Shown piece by piece: positions 6,439 to 15,608 of a stretch of 36,574 nt of DNA (within the stretch, counting starts at the first letter, position 1; each line of letters starts with the position of its first letter). The position numbers were made by a program, and so were the translations under genes. The notes under the pieces are model-generated. The model saw nothing but the letters and a program-made list of their open reading frames with translations, was not told where the DNA came from and did no database searches. Source of the DNA: an uncultured Bacteroidota bacterium (lineage in GTDB: Bacteria; Bacteroidota; Bacteroidia; Flavobacteriales; Flavobacteriaceae); assembly GCA_903842575.1 (NCBI GenBank), contig CAIMMM010000130.1, positions 1 through 36,574 of the forward strand. Reading direction: 5' to 3'.

Positions 6439-9144
6439 TTAAAACAATGTTATCTGTCCATCTTCATTCAACTGAATATCGTCATCATTATTATCCATTT
6501 CAATCGCTGTTTCAATATCCGTTTCGCCTTCTACCTCCAATTCCTCAGGAACTACTTCTTCCGGAGCTTCATAAGGCAATGCTTCCAATAAATTAACTTG
6601 TTTTAGTTTATCCGTAGTCAATTGATTTCCTAGTGCTTTAAAACCTTTCACCGCAATAAAACTTTCTATATCCACCGTTTGATTTTCTTTCTGAACACCT
6701 TTTACTTTATTGAAAACCAATTCGGCTACAGGACGATAATCCGTGGCCACAATTTCCAATTGCGAATTAGGATGTTCCGTAATGAAAATCTCCTCTTTGC
6801 CTTCGGTTTCCACCAAAAAGCGTTTCACATAATAGCGTTCTTTTTCACCGTCATAATAAATAGCAGAAATAGGTTTCTTAGGATGCCATTTTTCCAAAAC
6901 GACCATATCCTCATCAAAATGGGTTGATAATTCTGGAATAATAACTTTTAATTTTCCGGTTTGTGAAATAACAAGGATTTTATCATTTGGCCTGAACTCG
7001 CCCAATAATTCACCTCTTGCATCCACATTTAATTTCTGTACCGTATCATCAAACCATATTTTGCGTGGTTTTAAAGTTGAAATTCCTTTTTCCTTGATTT
7101 CAATTTTCTTGATAGGATATTTGGTCACCAAATTTCCTTTGGAAGCACGACCTTTTATTGCCATAGCTGCAAAATCCAAATCCCATTTTAGTTTTTTTAT
7201 ACTTCCCACCTGACGCAATAAAACGGTGATTACTTCTGCTTCGCCATTTGGATTATGGGTGAAATACAAAACTTGCGAACCTTTGTTTTCATTGGTTAAA
7301 TCGTATAATTTATCGCGCGTAACGCCCGAAACATTAAAACGTTTGATATAGGCAGGTCCCGATTTTCCATCACGATAAATCATATTGTAAATCGTTCGCT
7401 TATCACTTTTGTCAAAAATTGCCACATGGATAATGTCTTTTCCAACGAATTTTTTATCATCTACCTTACAAATCATCATGTTTCCATCGCGAAGGAAAAC
7501 AATCACATCATCAATATCGGAACAATCGGTAACGTATTCGTCTTTTTTTAAACCCGTTCCTAAAAAACCTTCTTCCCTATTAACATAGAGTTTGGTATTT
7601 CTTAAAGCTACTTTTGTGGCTTCAATATTATCGAAACTTCGCAACTCAGTTTGACGATCGCGCCCTTTTCCATATTTCTCTTTTAACTTGGTAAAATAGG
7701 CAATCGCAAAATCGATTAGGTTTTCTAAATCGAATTTCACTTGCTCTATATCGCCTTCGAGAGCTTCAATCTTATCTTGTGCTTTGTTGCTGTCAAATTT
7801 CGAAATACGCATAATTCGAATATCCAACAATCGAAGAATATCATCTTCGATTACAGCACGTTTTAATTTTTTTGTAAATGGTTTTAATCCGTCGTCAACT
7901 GCTTTTATAACATCTTCTCGAGTGGTTTTATCCTCAATGTCCCGATAGATTTTGTTCTCGATAAAAATACGTTCCAACGAAAGAAAATGCCATTGTTCTT
8001 CCAGTTCACTCAACTGAATTTCAAGTTCACTTTTCAGTAATTGCACCGTTCTTTCGGTAGATATTTTTAACATGTGAGAAACACCAACAAAAAGTGGCTT
8101 GTTATCTTCAATCACACAACCCAAAGGCGCCACCGAGGTTTCGCAAGCCGTGAAGGCAAACAAAGCATCAATGGTTTTATCGGGAGAAACACCTGGAAAA
8201 AGATGAATTAATATCTCCACTTCGGCAGCGGTATTGTCTTCAATTTTCTTGATTTTGATTTTGCCCTTTTCATTGGCTTTCAAAATACTGTCAATCAAAG
8301 TGGTAGTATTGGTAGAAAACGGAATTTGGTTAATGACCAAGGTATTCTTGTCCAATTGTGCAATTTTGGCACGCACACGCACTCTTCCTCCACGCAACCC
8401 ATCGTTATAATTGGAAACATCTGCAATTCCCGCCGTTTGAAAATCGGGGAAAATAGTAAATGGTTTTCCTTTCAAAATTTTTATCGAAGCATCTATCAGT
8501 TCGTTGAAATTGTGAGGCAACACTTTGGTAGAAAGTCCCACAGCAATTCCTTCGGCACCTTGTGCTAAAAGCAATGGGAATTTTACTGGAAGATTATTGG
8601 GTTCTGCACGACGACCGTCATAGGAAACGCCCCAATCGGTGATTTTTGGCGAATACAAAACCTCCAAAGCAAACTTGGACAAACGTGCTTCAATGTAACG
8701 GGAAGCAGCGGCACTGTCGCCAGTTAAGATGTTTCCCCAGTTTCCTTGGCAATCAATCAGTAATTCTTTTTGACCAATTTGCACCATGGCATCTCCAATA
8801 CTTGCATCTCCGTGAGGATGATACTGCATGGTGTGACCCACAACATTGGCAACCTTGTTGTACCGACCATCATCCAACTCTTTCAACGAGTGCATGATTC
8901 TACGTTGCACCGGTTTAAAACCGTCTTCGATTGCAGGAACGGCACGCTCCAGAATTACATACGACGCGTAATCCAAAAACCAATCTTTATACATTCCTGT
9001 AACTTTGGTAATGGTATCTTCGGCATTTTCGTTGTTTTCGTAGAAATGATTCCCACCTGAAGTAACAATGTCTTCAAAGGCTTCATCCCCAATTGACTCG
9101 TCGTTAATTTCGTCTTCGTTAATGTTATCTTCGTCTTCGTTCAT
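6439..9144 (-). CDS. parC: DNA topoisomerase IV subunit A
   Basis: The 901-residue DNA-breaking subunit of the type IIA topoisomerase that decatenates daughter chromosomes. The catalytic tyrosine is Y150 in AASRYIEARL. The quinolone-region motif HPHGDASIGDAM lies at 109-120, with Ala114 where E. coli ParC has Ser80 and Asp118 where it has Glu84. The winged-helix and tower regions follow, then a coiled coil (about 440-490) and a beta-pinwheel-like C-terminal region. Two unusual acidic tails flank the core: residues 1-45 are rich in Asp, Glu and Asn, and the last 50 residues are acidic and end in GQITLF. It lies 29 bases downstream of parE and is surely cotranscribed. GyrA is less likely because the partner is a short 620-residue B subunit. 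Confidence 0.93.
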   Translation of the reverse strand: MNEDEDNINEDEINDESIGDEAFEDIVTSGGNHFYENNENAEDTITKVTGMYKDWFLDYASYVILERAVPAIEDGFKPVQRRIMHSLKELDDGRYNKVANVVGHTMQYHPHGDASIGDAMVQIGQKELLIDCQGNWGNILTGDSAAASRYIEARLSKFALEVLYSPKITDWGVSYDGRRAEPNNLPVKFPLLLAQGAEGIAVGLSTKVLPHNFNELIDASIKILKGKPFTIFPDFQTAGIADVSNYNDGLRGGRVRVRAKIAQLDKNTLVINQIPFSTNTTTLIDSILKANEKGKIKIKKIEDNTAAEVEILIHLFPGVSPDKTIDALFAFTACETSVAPLGCVIEDNKPLFVGVSHMLKISTERTVQLLKSELEIQLSELEEQWHFLSLERIFIENKIYRDIEDKTTREDVIKAVDDGLKPFTKKLKRAVIEDDILRLLDIRIMRISKFDSNKAQDKIEALEGDIEQVKFDLENLIDFAIAYFTKLKEKYGKGRDRQTELRSFDNIEATKVALRNTKLYVNREEGFLGTGLKKDEYVTDCSDIDDVIVFLRDGNMMICKVDDKKFVGKDIIHVAIFDKSDKRTIYNMIYRDGKSGPAYIKRFNVSGVTRDKLYDLTNENKGSQVLYFTHNPNGEAEVITVLLRQVGSIKKLKWDLDFAAMAIKGRASKGNLVTKYPIKKIEIKEKGISTLKPRKIWFDDTVQKLNVDARGELLGEFRPNDKILVISQTGKLKVIIPELSTHFDEDMVVLEKWHPKKPISAIYYDGEKERYYVKRFLVETEGKEEIFITEHPNSQLEIVATDYRPVAELVFNKVKGVQKENQTVDIESFIAVKGFKALGNQLTTDKLKQVNLLEALPYEAPEEVVPEELEVEGETDIETAIEMDNNDDDIQLNEDGQITLF

Positions 9145-9173
9145 TTAATTGCTTAGAATCTTAAATTTTGTAT

Positions 9174-11036
9174 TTAATTCGCCTCCATCGTATCCAATTC
9201 TACCTTCAAGTTATTGATGATAAACACTTGTCGGTCAGGCGTATTTTTTCCCATATAGAACGATAACAATTGTTCTACTGAGGTATTTTTATCCATCATT
9301 ACAGGATCTAACCGAATGGTTTCTCCAATAAAATTTTTGAATTCGTCGGGCGATATTTCTCCCAATCCTTTGAATCGTGTGATTTCAGGTTTTGGTTTCA
9401 ATTTTTCAATGGCATCTTTTCGCTCTTCTTCGGAATAGCAATAGATGGTTTCTTTTTTATTTCGAACCCTAAAAAGAGGCGTTTGCAAAATATACAAATG
9501 TCCTTCTTTGATTAACTCTGGGAAAAATTGCAAGAAAAATGTAATCAATAACAATCTAATATGCATTCCATCCACATCGGCATCGGTAGCTATTACAATA
9601 TTATTATAGCGCAACTTTTCTAATCCGTCTTCAATATCTAAAGCGGATTGTAATAAATTGAATTCTTCATTTTCATAAACAATTTTTTTACTCATTCCGT
9701 ATGAATTCAAAGGCTTACCACGCAAACTAAACACTGCTTGTGTATTGACATCACGGGATTTGGTAATAGATCCTGACGCAGAATCTCCCTCAGTTATAAA
9801 AAGGGTACTTTCTAAATTTCTTGGATTTTTAGTATCAGGTAAATGTGCGCGACAATCTCTTAATTTTTTATTGTGTAAATTGGCTTTCTTAGCTCTATCG
9901 GTAGCTAACTTACGAATTCCTGATAATTCTTTTCGTTCCCTTTCGGCTTGAAGAATTTTACGCAACAACGCATCTGCGGTTTGCGGATTTTTATGTAGAT
10001 AATTGTCTAATTTATTTTTTACAAAATCGTTAACAAATGTTCTAACTGAAGGCATTCCGGACTCTGAACCCATATCGGCGGAACCTAATTTGGTTTTGGT
10101 TTGCGATTCAAAAACAGGCTCCATGACTTTAATGCTAATCGCCGTCACCACAGATTTTCGAACATCGGAAGCTTCGAAAGGTTTGTTATAATATTCGCGA
10201 ATGGTTTTTACAATTGCTTCGCGATAGGCCGCCAAATGCGTTCCTCCTTGAGTCGTATTTTGTCCGTTTACAAACGAGTGGTATTCTTCGGAATACTGCG
10301 TTTTACTGTGGGTTAACGCAATTTCAATATCATCACCTTTCAAGTGAATGATTGGATATTCTAGATCATCCGCATTTATAGTTTCCTCCAATAAATCTTT
10401 TAGTCCATTTTCGGAATAATACTTTTCACCGTTGAACAAAATCGTCAAACCATTGTTTAGGTAACAATAGTTTTTCAGCATTTTGATTACGTACTCGTAA
10501 CGGAATTTGTAGTTTTTAAAAATCGCTTCATCAGGAATAAATGTCACTTTAGTTCCTTTGCGTTTCGTAGTTTCAACAATATCTTCGTCAAGCACTAAAT
10601 TTCCGCCTGAGAATTCCGCCGCTTTTTGTTTGTCATCCCGAACAGATTCTACTCTGAAATAATCCGATAAAGCATTTACCGCTTTTGTTCCTACTCCATT
10701 CAATCCTACAGACTTTTTGAACGCTAAAGAATCGTATTTTCCACCTGTATTCATTTTGGAAACCACGTCAATCACTTTCCCTAAAGGAATGCCACGACCG
10801 TAATCGCGTACCGTAACTGTTTTATCCTTGATAGTAACTTCGATGTTTTTGCCTGCACCCATGACAAATTCATCGATACAATTGTCCATGACTTCTTTGA
10901 GCAGAATATAAATACCATCATCAGGAGAAGAACCGTCACCAAGTTTCCCGATGTACATTCCGGGACGCATACGGATGTGTTCTTTCCAATCTAACGAACG
11001 GATATTGTCTTCGGTATACTGATTTTGCTCTGACAT
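9174..11036 (-). CDS. parE: DNA topoisomerase IV subunit B
   Basis: The 620-residue ATPase subunit of topoisomerase IV. The GHKL ATP site includes [18 protein letters not shown] and [14 protein letters not shown]. The transducer domain follows, and the TOPRIM metal site is seen in [11 protein letters not shown] and [13 protein letters not shown], with the C-terminal motif [10 protein letters not shown]. The length fits ParE of Bacteroidota; GyrB would typically be longer. It starts at the ATG giving [18 protein letters not shown] possible promoter lies about 110 bases upstream (TAACTTTG on the minus strand at 11145-11152), which would leave a fairly long leader. Confidence 0.95.
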   Translation of the reverse strand: MSEQNQYTEDNIRSLDWKEHIRMRPGMYIGKLGDGSSPDDGIYILLKEVMDNCIDEFVMGAGKNIEVTIKDKTVTVRDYGRGIPLGKVIDVVSKMNTGGKYDSLAFKKSVGLNGVGTKAVNALSDYFRVESVRDDKQKAAEFSGGNLVLDEDIVETTKRKGTKVTFIPDEAIFKNYKFRYEYVIKMLKNYCYLNNGLTILFNGEKYYSENGLKDLLEETINADDLEYPIIHLKGDDIEIALTHSKTQYSEEYHSFVNGQNTTQGGTHLAAYREAIVKTIREYYNKPFEASDVRKSVVTAISIKVMEPVFESQTKTKLGSADMGSESGMPSVRTFVNDFVKNKLDNYLHKNPQTADALLRKILQAERERKELSGIRKLATDRAKKANLHNKKLRDCRAHLPDTKNPRNLESTLFITEGDSASGSITKSRDVNTQAVFSLRGKPLNSYGMSKKIVYENEEFNLLQSALDIEDGLEKLRYNNIVIATDADVDGMHIRLLLITFFLQFFPELIKEGHLYILQTPLFRVRNKKETIYCYSEEERKDAIEKLKPKPEITRFKGLGEISPDEFKNFIGETIRLDPVMMDKNTSVEQLLSFYMGKNTPDRQVFIINNLKVELDTMEAN

Positions 11037-11175
11037 TTTGTGTTTTATCGAATTTAACCGGGTTCTGTTGGGTCTTTGCTTTGCGCATTGACCTCGAGTG
11101 TGCTAATATAGGGAATGTCAACCCATTTTAAAAGAGTAAATCGTCAAAGTTATTAAGAATGATATTGACAAGAAA

Positions 11176-11210
11176 TTTTAGATTGGAGCTTTTAGATTGG
11201 AGCTTTTAGA
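11176..11210. repeat. 14-bp tandem repeat, 2.5 copies
   Basis: Two identical units TTTTAGATTGGAGC (11176-11189 and 11190-11203) are followed by half a third unit. They sit in the 249-base spacer between the parE start and the histidine kinase stop, upstream of the possible parE promoter. I see no gene in this spacer. Confidence 0.75.
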
Positions 11211-11285
11211 ATATAGAAAACAGAGTAAAGATTTCATGAATTGCTATTTAAAATTCTTGACGATTTCCTTTAACTACTTTTTATT

Positions 11286-12803
11286 TTAATGAAAATAATG
11301 TTTACTTAATTTAAGATTTAATTCTCTTGGATTGAATGGTTTTGTTATGTATTCATTGATACCTATTTGCATTGCTTTTTCAAGACTTAAATAGGAAGTA
11401 GAAGCAGTTAAAGCAATAATTGGAGTTGATGAATCCGTGCTTCGTATATTTATGGTTGCTTCATAGCCATCCATTACCGGCATAGACAAATCCATTAGAA
11501 TAATATCATAGGTATTTACTCTATGTTTTTCAACTGCTATAAGACCGTTCAAAGCCACATCAACTTCCACATCCCATTGTTTAAGCACTTTTTCGGCGAT
11601 TTTGACATTAATAAGATTGTCTTCCACCAAGAGCAATCTTAATCCCTCTAGATTTTGTTCTTTGTATTCAATGGAATTATCATTTAACGATTCGGAATCT
11701 TTATTAAAAATAGGCAAATTTAAAATGAAGCTAAAATTAGACCCCAATCCTATTTTACTTTCTAGTTCAATGTCCGAATGTAATAAATTGAGCAGATTTT
11801 TTGCAATGACTAAACCCAAACCTGACCCACCAAATTGTCTTGAAGTTTTAGTATCTGCCTGGGCAAACTTTTGAAAAATTAAATTAAATTTCTCTAAATC
11901 AATTCCAATACCGTTATCTATAATCTGAACTTTAAATACTGAGTGATTATTGATTTGGTCTATTTGGTCTATTTTAACCTGAATCAATCCGTTTTTAGTA
12001 AATTTTATTGCATTAAGCACAAGATTTGTAATAATTTGACTTATTCTTAACGGGTCACTTACAATATTTGTGATAAAATTATCATCAATAATTATTTCAA
12101 TTTTATTGTGATTTTCTAATGCTTTTAATTTAAGTGAACTTACTATTTCGGAAACTAAATCCTTAAAATTAAACGGTATTTTTTCTAAGTCAATCTTACC
12201 TGATTCAATTTTATTAAAATCTAAAATATTATTTAAAAGCAGAAATAAATTTTGAGCAGAAATTTTTAAAACGTCCAAGTTTTCATTAAAACTTTCAATG
12301 GTCCGTTCTTTTTCCATAATGTATATTAAACCGATAATTCCATTTAATGGTGTACGAATTTCGTGACTCATTATGGATAAAAAATCTGATTTGGCCTCGT
12401 TTGCAATTTCTGCATTGGATTTTGACAAAATCAACTGTTCTTCTACCACTTTTTTGAACTCAATTTCGTTGTGCAATATTTGCAACAATTCAGTCAAGTT
12501 ATCCACCCCCAATTCTAAAGAACTGTTATTATTACTTAATAATTTAATAGATTGTATTAATTCAGCCTGTATCCTCTTCTTTTTTTCTAATTGATCTTTA
12601 ATTTTAGCATTAATTTTATAAAATTCTAAATCATTTAACCGAATGGATTGCTCGAATAATTCAACATCTTTTTCATAATTTTCATAGGACTGACTTACAG
12701 CTTGAATAAATGTTCGGATTGACGGATTATTATCAATAATTTCATCAGATAAAAATTTATTGATTTGTCTTTTTAAATTTCTATTTAAATTATTATCCGC
12801 CAT
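11286..12803 (-). CDS. Soluble hybrid histidine kinase with receiver domain, NahK-like
   Basis: A 505-residue cytoplasmic sensor kinase without membrane segments. Residues 30-85 form a coiled coil (VSQSYENYEKDVELFEQS) resembling the linker found in kinases that work with FIST sensors. A second coil leads to the HisKA box SHEIRTPLNG with phospho-acceptor H147. The ATPase has its N-box in NLVLNAIKFT and G-boxes in DNGIGI and GGSGLGL. A receiver domain (about 390-505) has VEDN, the phospho-acceptor D438 in MDLSMP and the Lys in TKPF. There is no output domain, so phosphate must pass to another protein not encoded here. It starts nine bases after the FIST gene, so the two form an operon. Pairing with NosP/NahK systems is inference. 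Confidence 0.88.
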   Translation of the reverse strand: MADNNLNRNLKRQINKFLSDEIIDNNPSIRTFIQAVSQSYENYEKDVELFEQSIRLNDLEFYKINAKIKDQLEKKKRIQAELIQSIKLLSNNNSSLELGVDNLTELLQILHNEIEFKKVVEEQLILSKSNAEIANEAKSDFLSIMSHEIRTPLNGIIGLIYIMEKERTIESFNENLDVLKISAQNLFLLLNNILDFNKIESGKIDLEKIPFNFKDLVSEIVSSLKLKALENHNKIEIIIDDNFITNIVSDPLRISQIITNLVLNAIKFTKNGLIQVKIDQIDQINNHSVFKVQIIDNGIGIDLEKFNLIFQKFAQADTKTSRQFGGSGLGLVIAKNLLNLLHSDIELESKIGLGSNFSFILNLPIFNKDSESLNDNSIEYKEQNLEGLRLLLVEDNLINVKIAEKVLKQWDVEVDVALNGLIAVEKHRVNTYDIILMDLSMPVMDGYEATINIRSTDSSTPIIALTASTSYLSLEKAMQIGINEYITKPFNPRELNLKLSKHYFH

Positions 12804-12812
12804 AACATAGAT

Positions 12813-13952
12813 TTAGTTTTCACTAATAGTCAAAATAGCTATCGTTTGGTTATGCAATTCACAAAAATTATGATTTGTAACAGGCGAAATTTCACCATAA
12901 GAATAAAACCCGCAAAGGAGTGTGTTTCCGGAAATTTCTTTTACCGCCTCAAATTCTTCCTCCACTCTATTTCCTAAAACAATCTTTCTGCCAACACAAC
13001 TTACAATAAGTGCTAATTCTGGCTCCTTAGAAAGATTAGAAAATGACTCGGTTGCTGCGTTATAAGAAGCATCGATAAGCCTGTCTAAATTGCCTTTCAT
13101 TAATCTAATAAAAGAACCTTGAGGAATATTTCCGGCAAAGGTCATTGATTTCGCCTTTTCGTCTATTGCTAAAATCGTTCTTACTACCGAAGGAGCATCT
13201 TTGCTTTCTTTCATCGAAAGAGGAAAATACAAAGCGGAACCCGGCAAATCATCAGCATATTTTCCTAAATATTCTTTATAAATATCCAAGGCAAATCTAT
13301 CTCCTATTTTATATAGCACGTTTTTTTCGGAAAGTGTCACTTCTCTTTCGGGACCAAAATCACTCCAGCCCCCTTCACAACCGAAACCAAAATTTATTTC
13401 ATTGCCATAAAAACCAATAATGACAACTTTCCCCTCTGTGGCATCTTCATTTAACCCTACAAGCGTTTTTTGAAATTTGACATCATCTCCGGCAATACCT
13501 CCAAAAATAGGAAGCGAATGATTTGTTTGTTTTCCTAATTCATTTACTAATTCCGTACCGTTAACAAAACTGCCTTCCGATAACACCACTATTGATTTTA
13601 AGTCTTCATTTAAAAGTTCCTTTTTTACAATAAGACCTAATTCTTGAATATTACTATTTTTAGAAAGGTCAATTTCGGCAATTTTTATTGTTGCTTTTTC
13701 AAATTCTATAGCAGTTGAAACAATAGTGTTTTCAACTATATTAGAATTCGAAATTTGTCCAGAAGTAGAACAAATAACAATCTGCGCTTCCGGATAGAGT
13801 TCTTTTAATTTTTTATAAGGCAATGTGGATTCTAAAAATTCTCTCTCTCCAAAAGCTAAAACTAGATTTGCCTTTTTTTCAGAAAAATTAGGGGAAGAAA
13901 AAATTACTTCTTGCTTTTTTTGACTATCTATTAAAATTTGCTGAAGTCTCAT
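12813..13952 (-). CDS. FIST-domain sensor protein (NosP-like)
   Basis: A 379-residue soluble protein with FIST N (about residues 25-220) and FIST C (about 225-365) domains; the C-terminal signature GFYSYGEISP and CELHNQTIAIL is clear. FIST proteins are ligand-sensing partners of signalling enzymes. In Pseudomonas and other proteobacteria the FIST protein NosP binds haem, senses nitric oxide and controls a neighbouring hybrid kinase (NahK). The same gene order is seen here, nine bases apart. Haem binding cannot be read from this sequence. I chose the ATG at 13952 (MRLQQILIDSQ): the longer frame starts at a TTG at 14015 that overlaps the -7 element. Confidence 0.85.
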   Translation of the reverse strand: MRLQQILIDSQKKQEVIFSSPNFSEKKANLVLAFGEREFLESTLPYKKLKELYPEAQIVICSTSGQISNSNIVENTIVSTAIEFEKATIKIAEIDLSKNSNIQELGLIVKKELLNEDLKSIVVLSEGSFVNGTELVNELGKQTNHSLPIFGGIAGDDVKFQKTLVGLNEDATEGKVVIIGFYGNEINFGFGCEGGWSDFGPEREVTLSEKNVLYKIGDRFALDIYKEYLGKYADDLPGSALYFPLSMKESKDAPSVVRTILAIDEKAKSMTFAGNIPQGSFIRLMKGNLDRLIDASYNAATESFSNLSKEPELALIVSCVGRKIVLGNRVEEEFEAVKEISGNTLLCGFYSYGEISPVTNHNFCELHNQTIAILTISEN

Positions 13953-14012
13953 TTTAATTAATTTATTAATGGTTAATTGAGGTAAAAAATTCGAAACAAG
14001 AATACCATTTAA

Positions 14013-14040
14013 CAAATATATGTTAACATTTGTTTAACAA
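14013..14040 (-). promoter_or_regulatory. Promoter of the FIST-kinase operon
   Basis: On the minus strand TTG (14038-14040) and TATATTTG (14013-14020) are separated by 17 bases and match the Bacteroidota consensus. This leaves about 55 bases of leader to the ATG at 13952. Confidence 0.6.
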
Positions 14041-14049
14041 CATAAAATT

Positions 14050-14133
14050 ACTAATAATTTAAAAAATGCGACTAATAAATTAAAAAACGAGACTGATAAT
14101 TTAAAAAATGTGCCTAATAATTTAAAAAAGTAT
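14050..14133. repeat. 21-bp tandem repeat, four degenerate copies
   Basis: Four consecutive 21-base units (14050, 14071, 14092, 14113) share the core AATAATTTAAAAAA; only five positions plus the last three bases vary. In the rightward frame each unit encodes one heptad with leucine at a fixed place (TNNLKNA, TNKLKNE, TDNLKNV, PNNLKKY) before a stop, but no ATG, GTG or TTG follows the preceding stop at 14035, so no gene is called. The rest of the gene-free stretch 13953-14344 is AT-rich sequence plus the FIST promoter. Confidence 0.8.
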
Positions 14134-14344
14134 TATTAAGCTAAAAAAAACAAATCACTTAATACTATTTATTTTTTTCGCATCTGATAGAAAAACAGCT
14201 AAAAAACAATAAAAAATCAAATTCATAATTTTCAATTCAAAACGCTTCAAAAGACATAGTCATCGGCACTATAACTCATAAAAAAACTGCTCAATTTCTT
14301 GAACAGTTCCGTCTATTTTCTATATTATTTTCTCTCTTTTTTAT

Positions 14345-15439
14345 TTACACGTTAAACCTAAAGTGCATCACATCACCATCTTTCACTACATATTCTTTTC
14401 CTTCCACTTTAAACTTACCCGCTTCTTTGGCTTTGGCTTCCGTTCCATAATGCACATAATCTTCAAATGAGATTACTTCCGCACGGATGAATCCTTTTTC
14501 AAAATCGGTATGAATAACACCTGCCGCTTGAGGCGCTGTTGCTCCAACATTTATCGTCCAAGCACGTACTTCTTTTACTCCGGCCGTGAAATAGGTTTGT
14601 TGTTTTAATAATTTATAAGCGGCACGAATTAAAACTGCCGAACCTGGTTCCTTCAATCCTAAATCTTCTAAGAACATTTGACGTTCCTCGTAGGTTTCTA
14701 ATTCGGTGATATCCGCTTCAGTTCCAACGGCAAGCACAATGACTTCTGCGTTTTCATCTTTTACCAATTCACGAACTTGTGCTACATATTTGTTGCCCGA
14801 TACAGCTGAATCTTCATCAACATTACAAACATATAAAACGGGTTTAGATGTAATTAACTGAAAACTTTCAAATAGTTCTTCTTCTTCATATCCATTTGGC
14901 TGAACGGTTCTTGCTGATTTTGCTTGCAACAACGTTTCACGGATTCTATTCAATAATCCTTGTTCCAGCTGCGCTTCTTTATTGCCGGTTTTTGCCGCAC
15001 GATTTACTTTTTCCAACCGTTTCTCAACCGTTTCTAAGTCTTTTAATTGCAGTTCAATATCTATCGTTTCTTTATCGCGAATAGGATTTACATTCCCATC
15101 CACGTGAATAATATTATCGTTGTCAAAACAACGCAACACATGAATAATAGCATTGCATTCTCTAATATTTCCTAAAAATTGATTCCCTAATCCTTCCCCT
15201 TTGCTTGCACCTTTTACCAAACCTGCAATATCAACGATATCAACCGTTGCCATTTGAACACGTTCTGGTTTTACCAATTCTTCCAATTTACTAATTCTTG
15301 GATCTGGAACATTTACAACGCCAATATTGGGTTCAATCGTACAAAACGGAAAATTGGCACTTTGTGCTTTGGCGTTGGACAAACAATTAAATAAAGTTGA
15401 TTTTCCAACATTGGGTAATCCTACAATTCCTGCTTTCAT
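14345..15439 (-). CDS. ychF: Redox-regulated ATPase/GTPase YchF (Ola1 family)
   Basis: A 364-residue universally conserved P-loop protein of the Obg/OLA1 group. The P-loop GLPNVGKS is at residues 7-14, the G3-like DIAGLVKGASKGEGLG follows at about 70-85, and the C-terminal TGS domain includes DVMHFRFNV at the end. Family members prefer ATP, bind ribosomes and influence oxidative stress responses. It appears to be transcribed alone, from a -7 element TATATTTG on the minus strand at 15483-15490, about 44 bases before the start. Confidence 0.96.
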   Translation of the reverse strand: MKAGIVGLPNVGKSTLFNCLSNAKAQSANFPFCTIEPNIGVVNVPDPRISKLEELVKPERVQMATVDIVDIAGLVKGASKGEGLGNQFLGNIRECNAIIHVLRCFDNDNIIHVDGNVNPIRDKETIDIELQLKDLETVEKRLEKVNRAAKTGNKEAQLEQGLLNRIRETLLQAKSARTVQPNGYEEEELFESFQLITSKPVLYVCNVDEDSAVSGNKYVAQVRELVKDENAEVIVLAVGTEADITELETYEERQMFLEDLGLKEPGSAVLIRAAYKLLKQQTYFTAGVKEVRAWTINVGATAPQAAGVIHTDFEKGFIRAEVISFEDYVHYGTEAKAKEAGKFKVEGKEYVVKDGDVMHFRFNV

Positions 15440-15569
15440 TATAAAGAAAGTTATTTTGTTAATAGTTATTCTAAAAAGTGTGCAAATATAGGGTTTAAAT
15501 TGTTTTATAAAAAGTTAATAGTATTTAATAAAAAAGGTTAAGAATATGTTAAAAATAGTATTATATTGC

Positions 15570-15585
15570 ATTGTTTTTAAACAAT
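15570..15585. promoter_or_regulatory. Inverted repeat upstream of the TonB-dependent receptor
   Basis: ATTGTTTTTAAACAAT is a perfect 7-bp inverted repeat with a 2-base centre, ending 23 bases before the receptor ATG. Its place suggests an operator near the transcription start. No convincing TAnnTTTG box is visible here, so the assignment is tentative. Confidence 0.4.
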
Positions 15586-15608
15586 CATTTAACTAAAATT
15601 AATCTATT

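Noticed and set aside
11041..11110. tRNA or structured leader in the G+C-richer parE leader
   Set aside because: No cloverleaf or conserved T-loop could be found by eye, and no clear long stem was seen.
10936..11121. Small leftward frame over the parE start and leader
   Set aside because: It overlaps the start of parE in another frame and has Arg/Lys-rich content without family features; judged a shadow.
13953..14015. Longer N-terminus for the FIST protein from a TTG start
   Set aside because: The TTG overlaps the -7 element, and the added residues do not look like part of the FIST domain.
14038..14139. Small gene encoding the leucine heptads
   Set aside because: No ATG, GTG or TTG follows the upstream in-frame stop, so it is listed as a repeat only.
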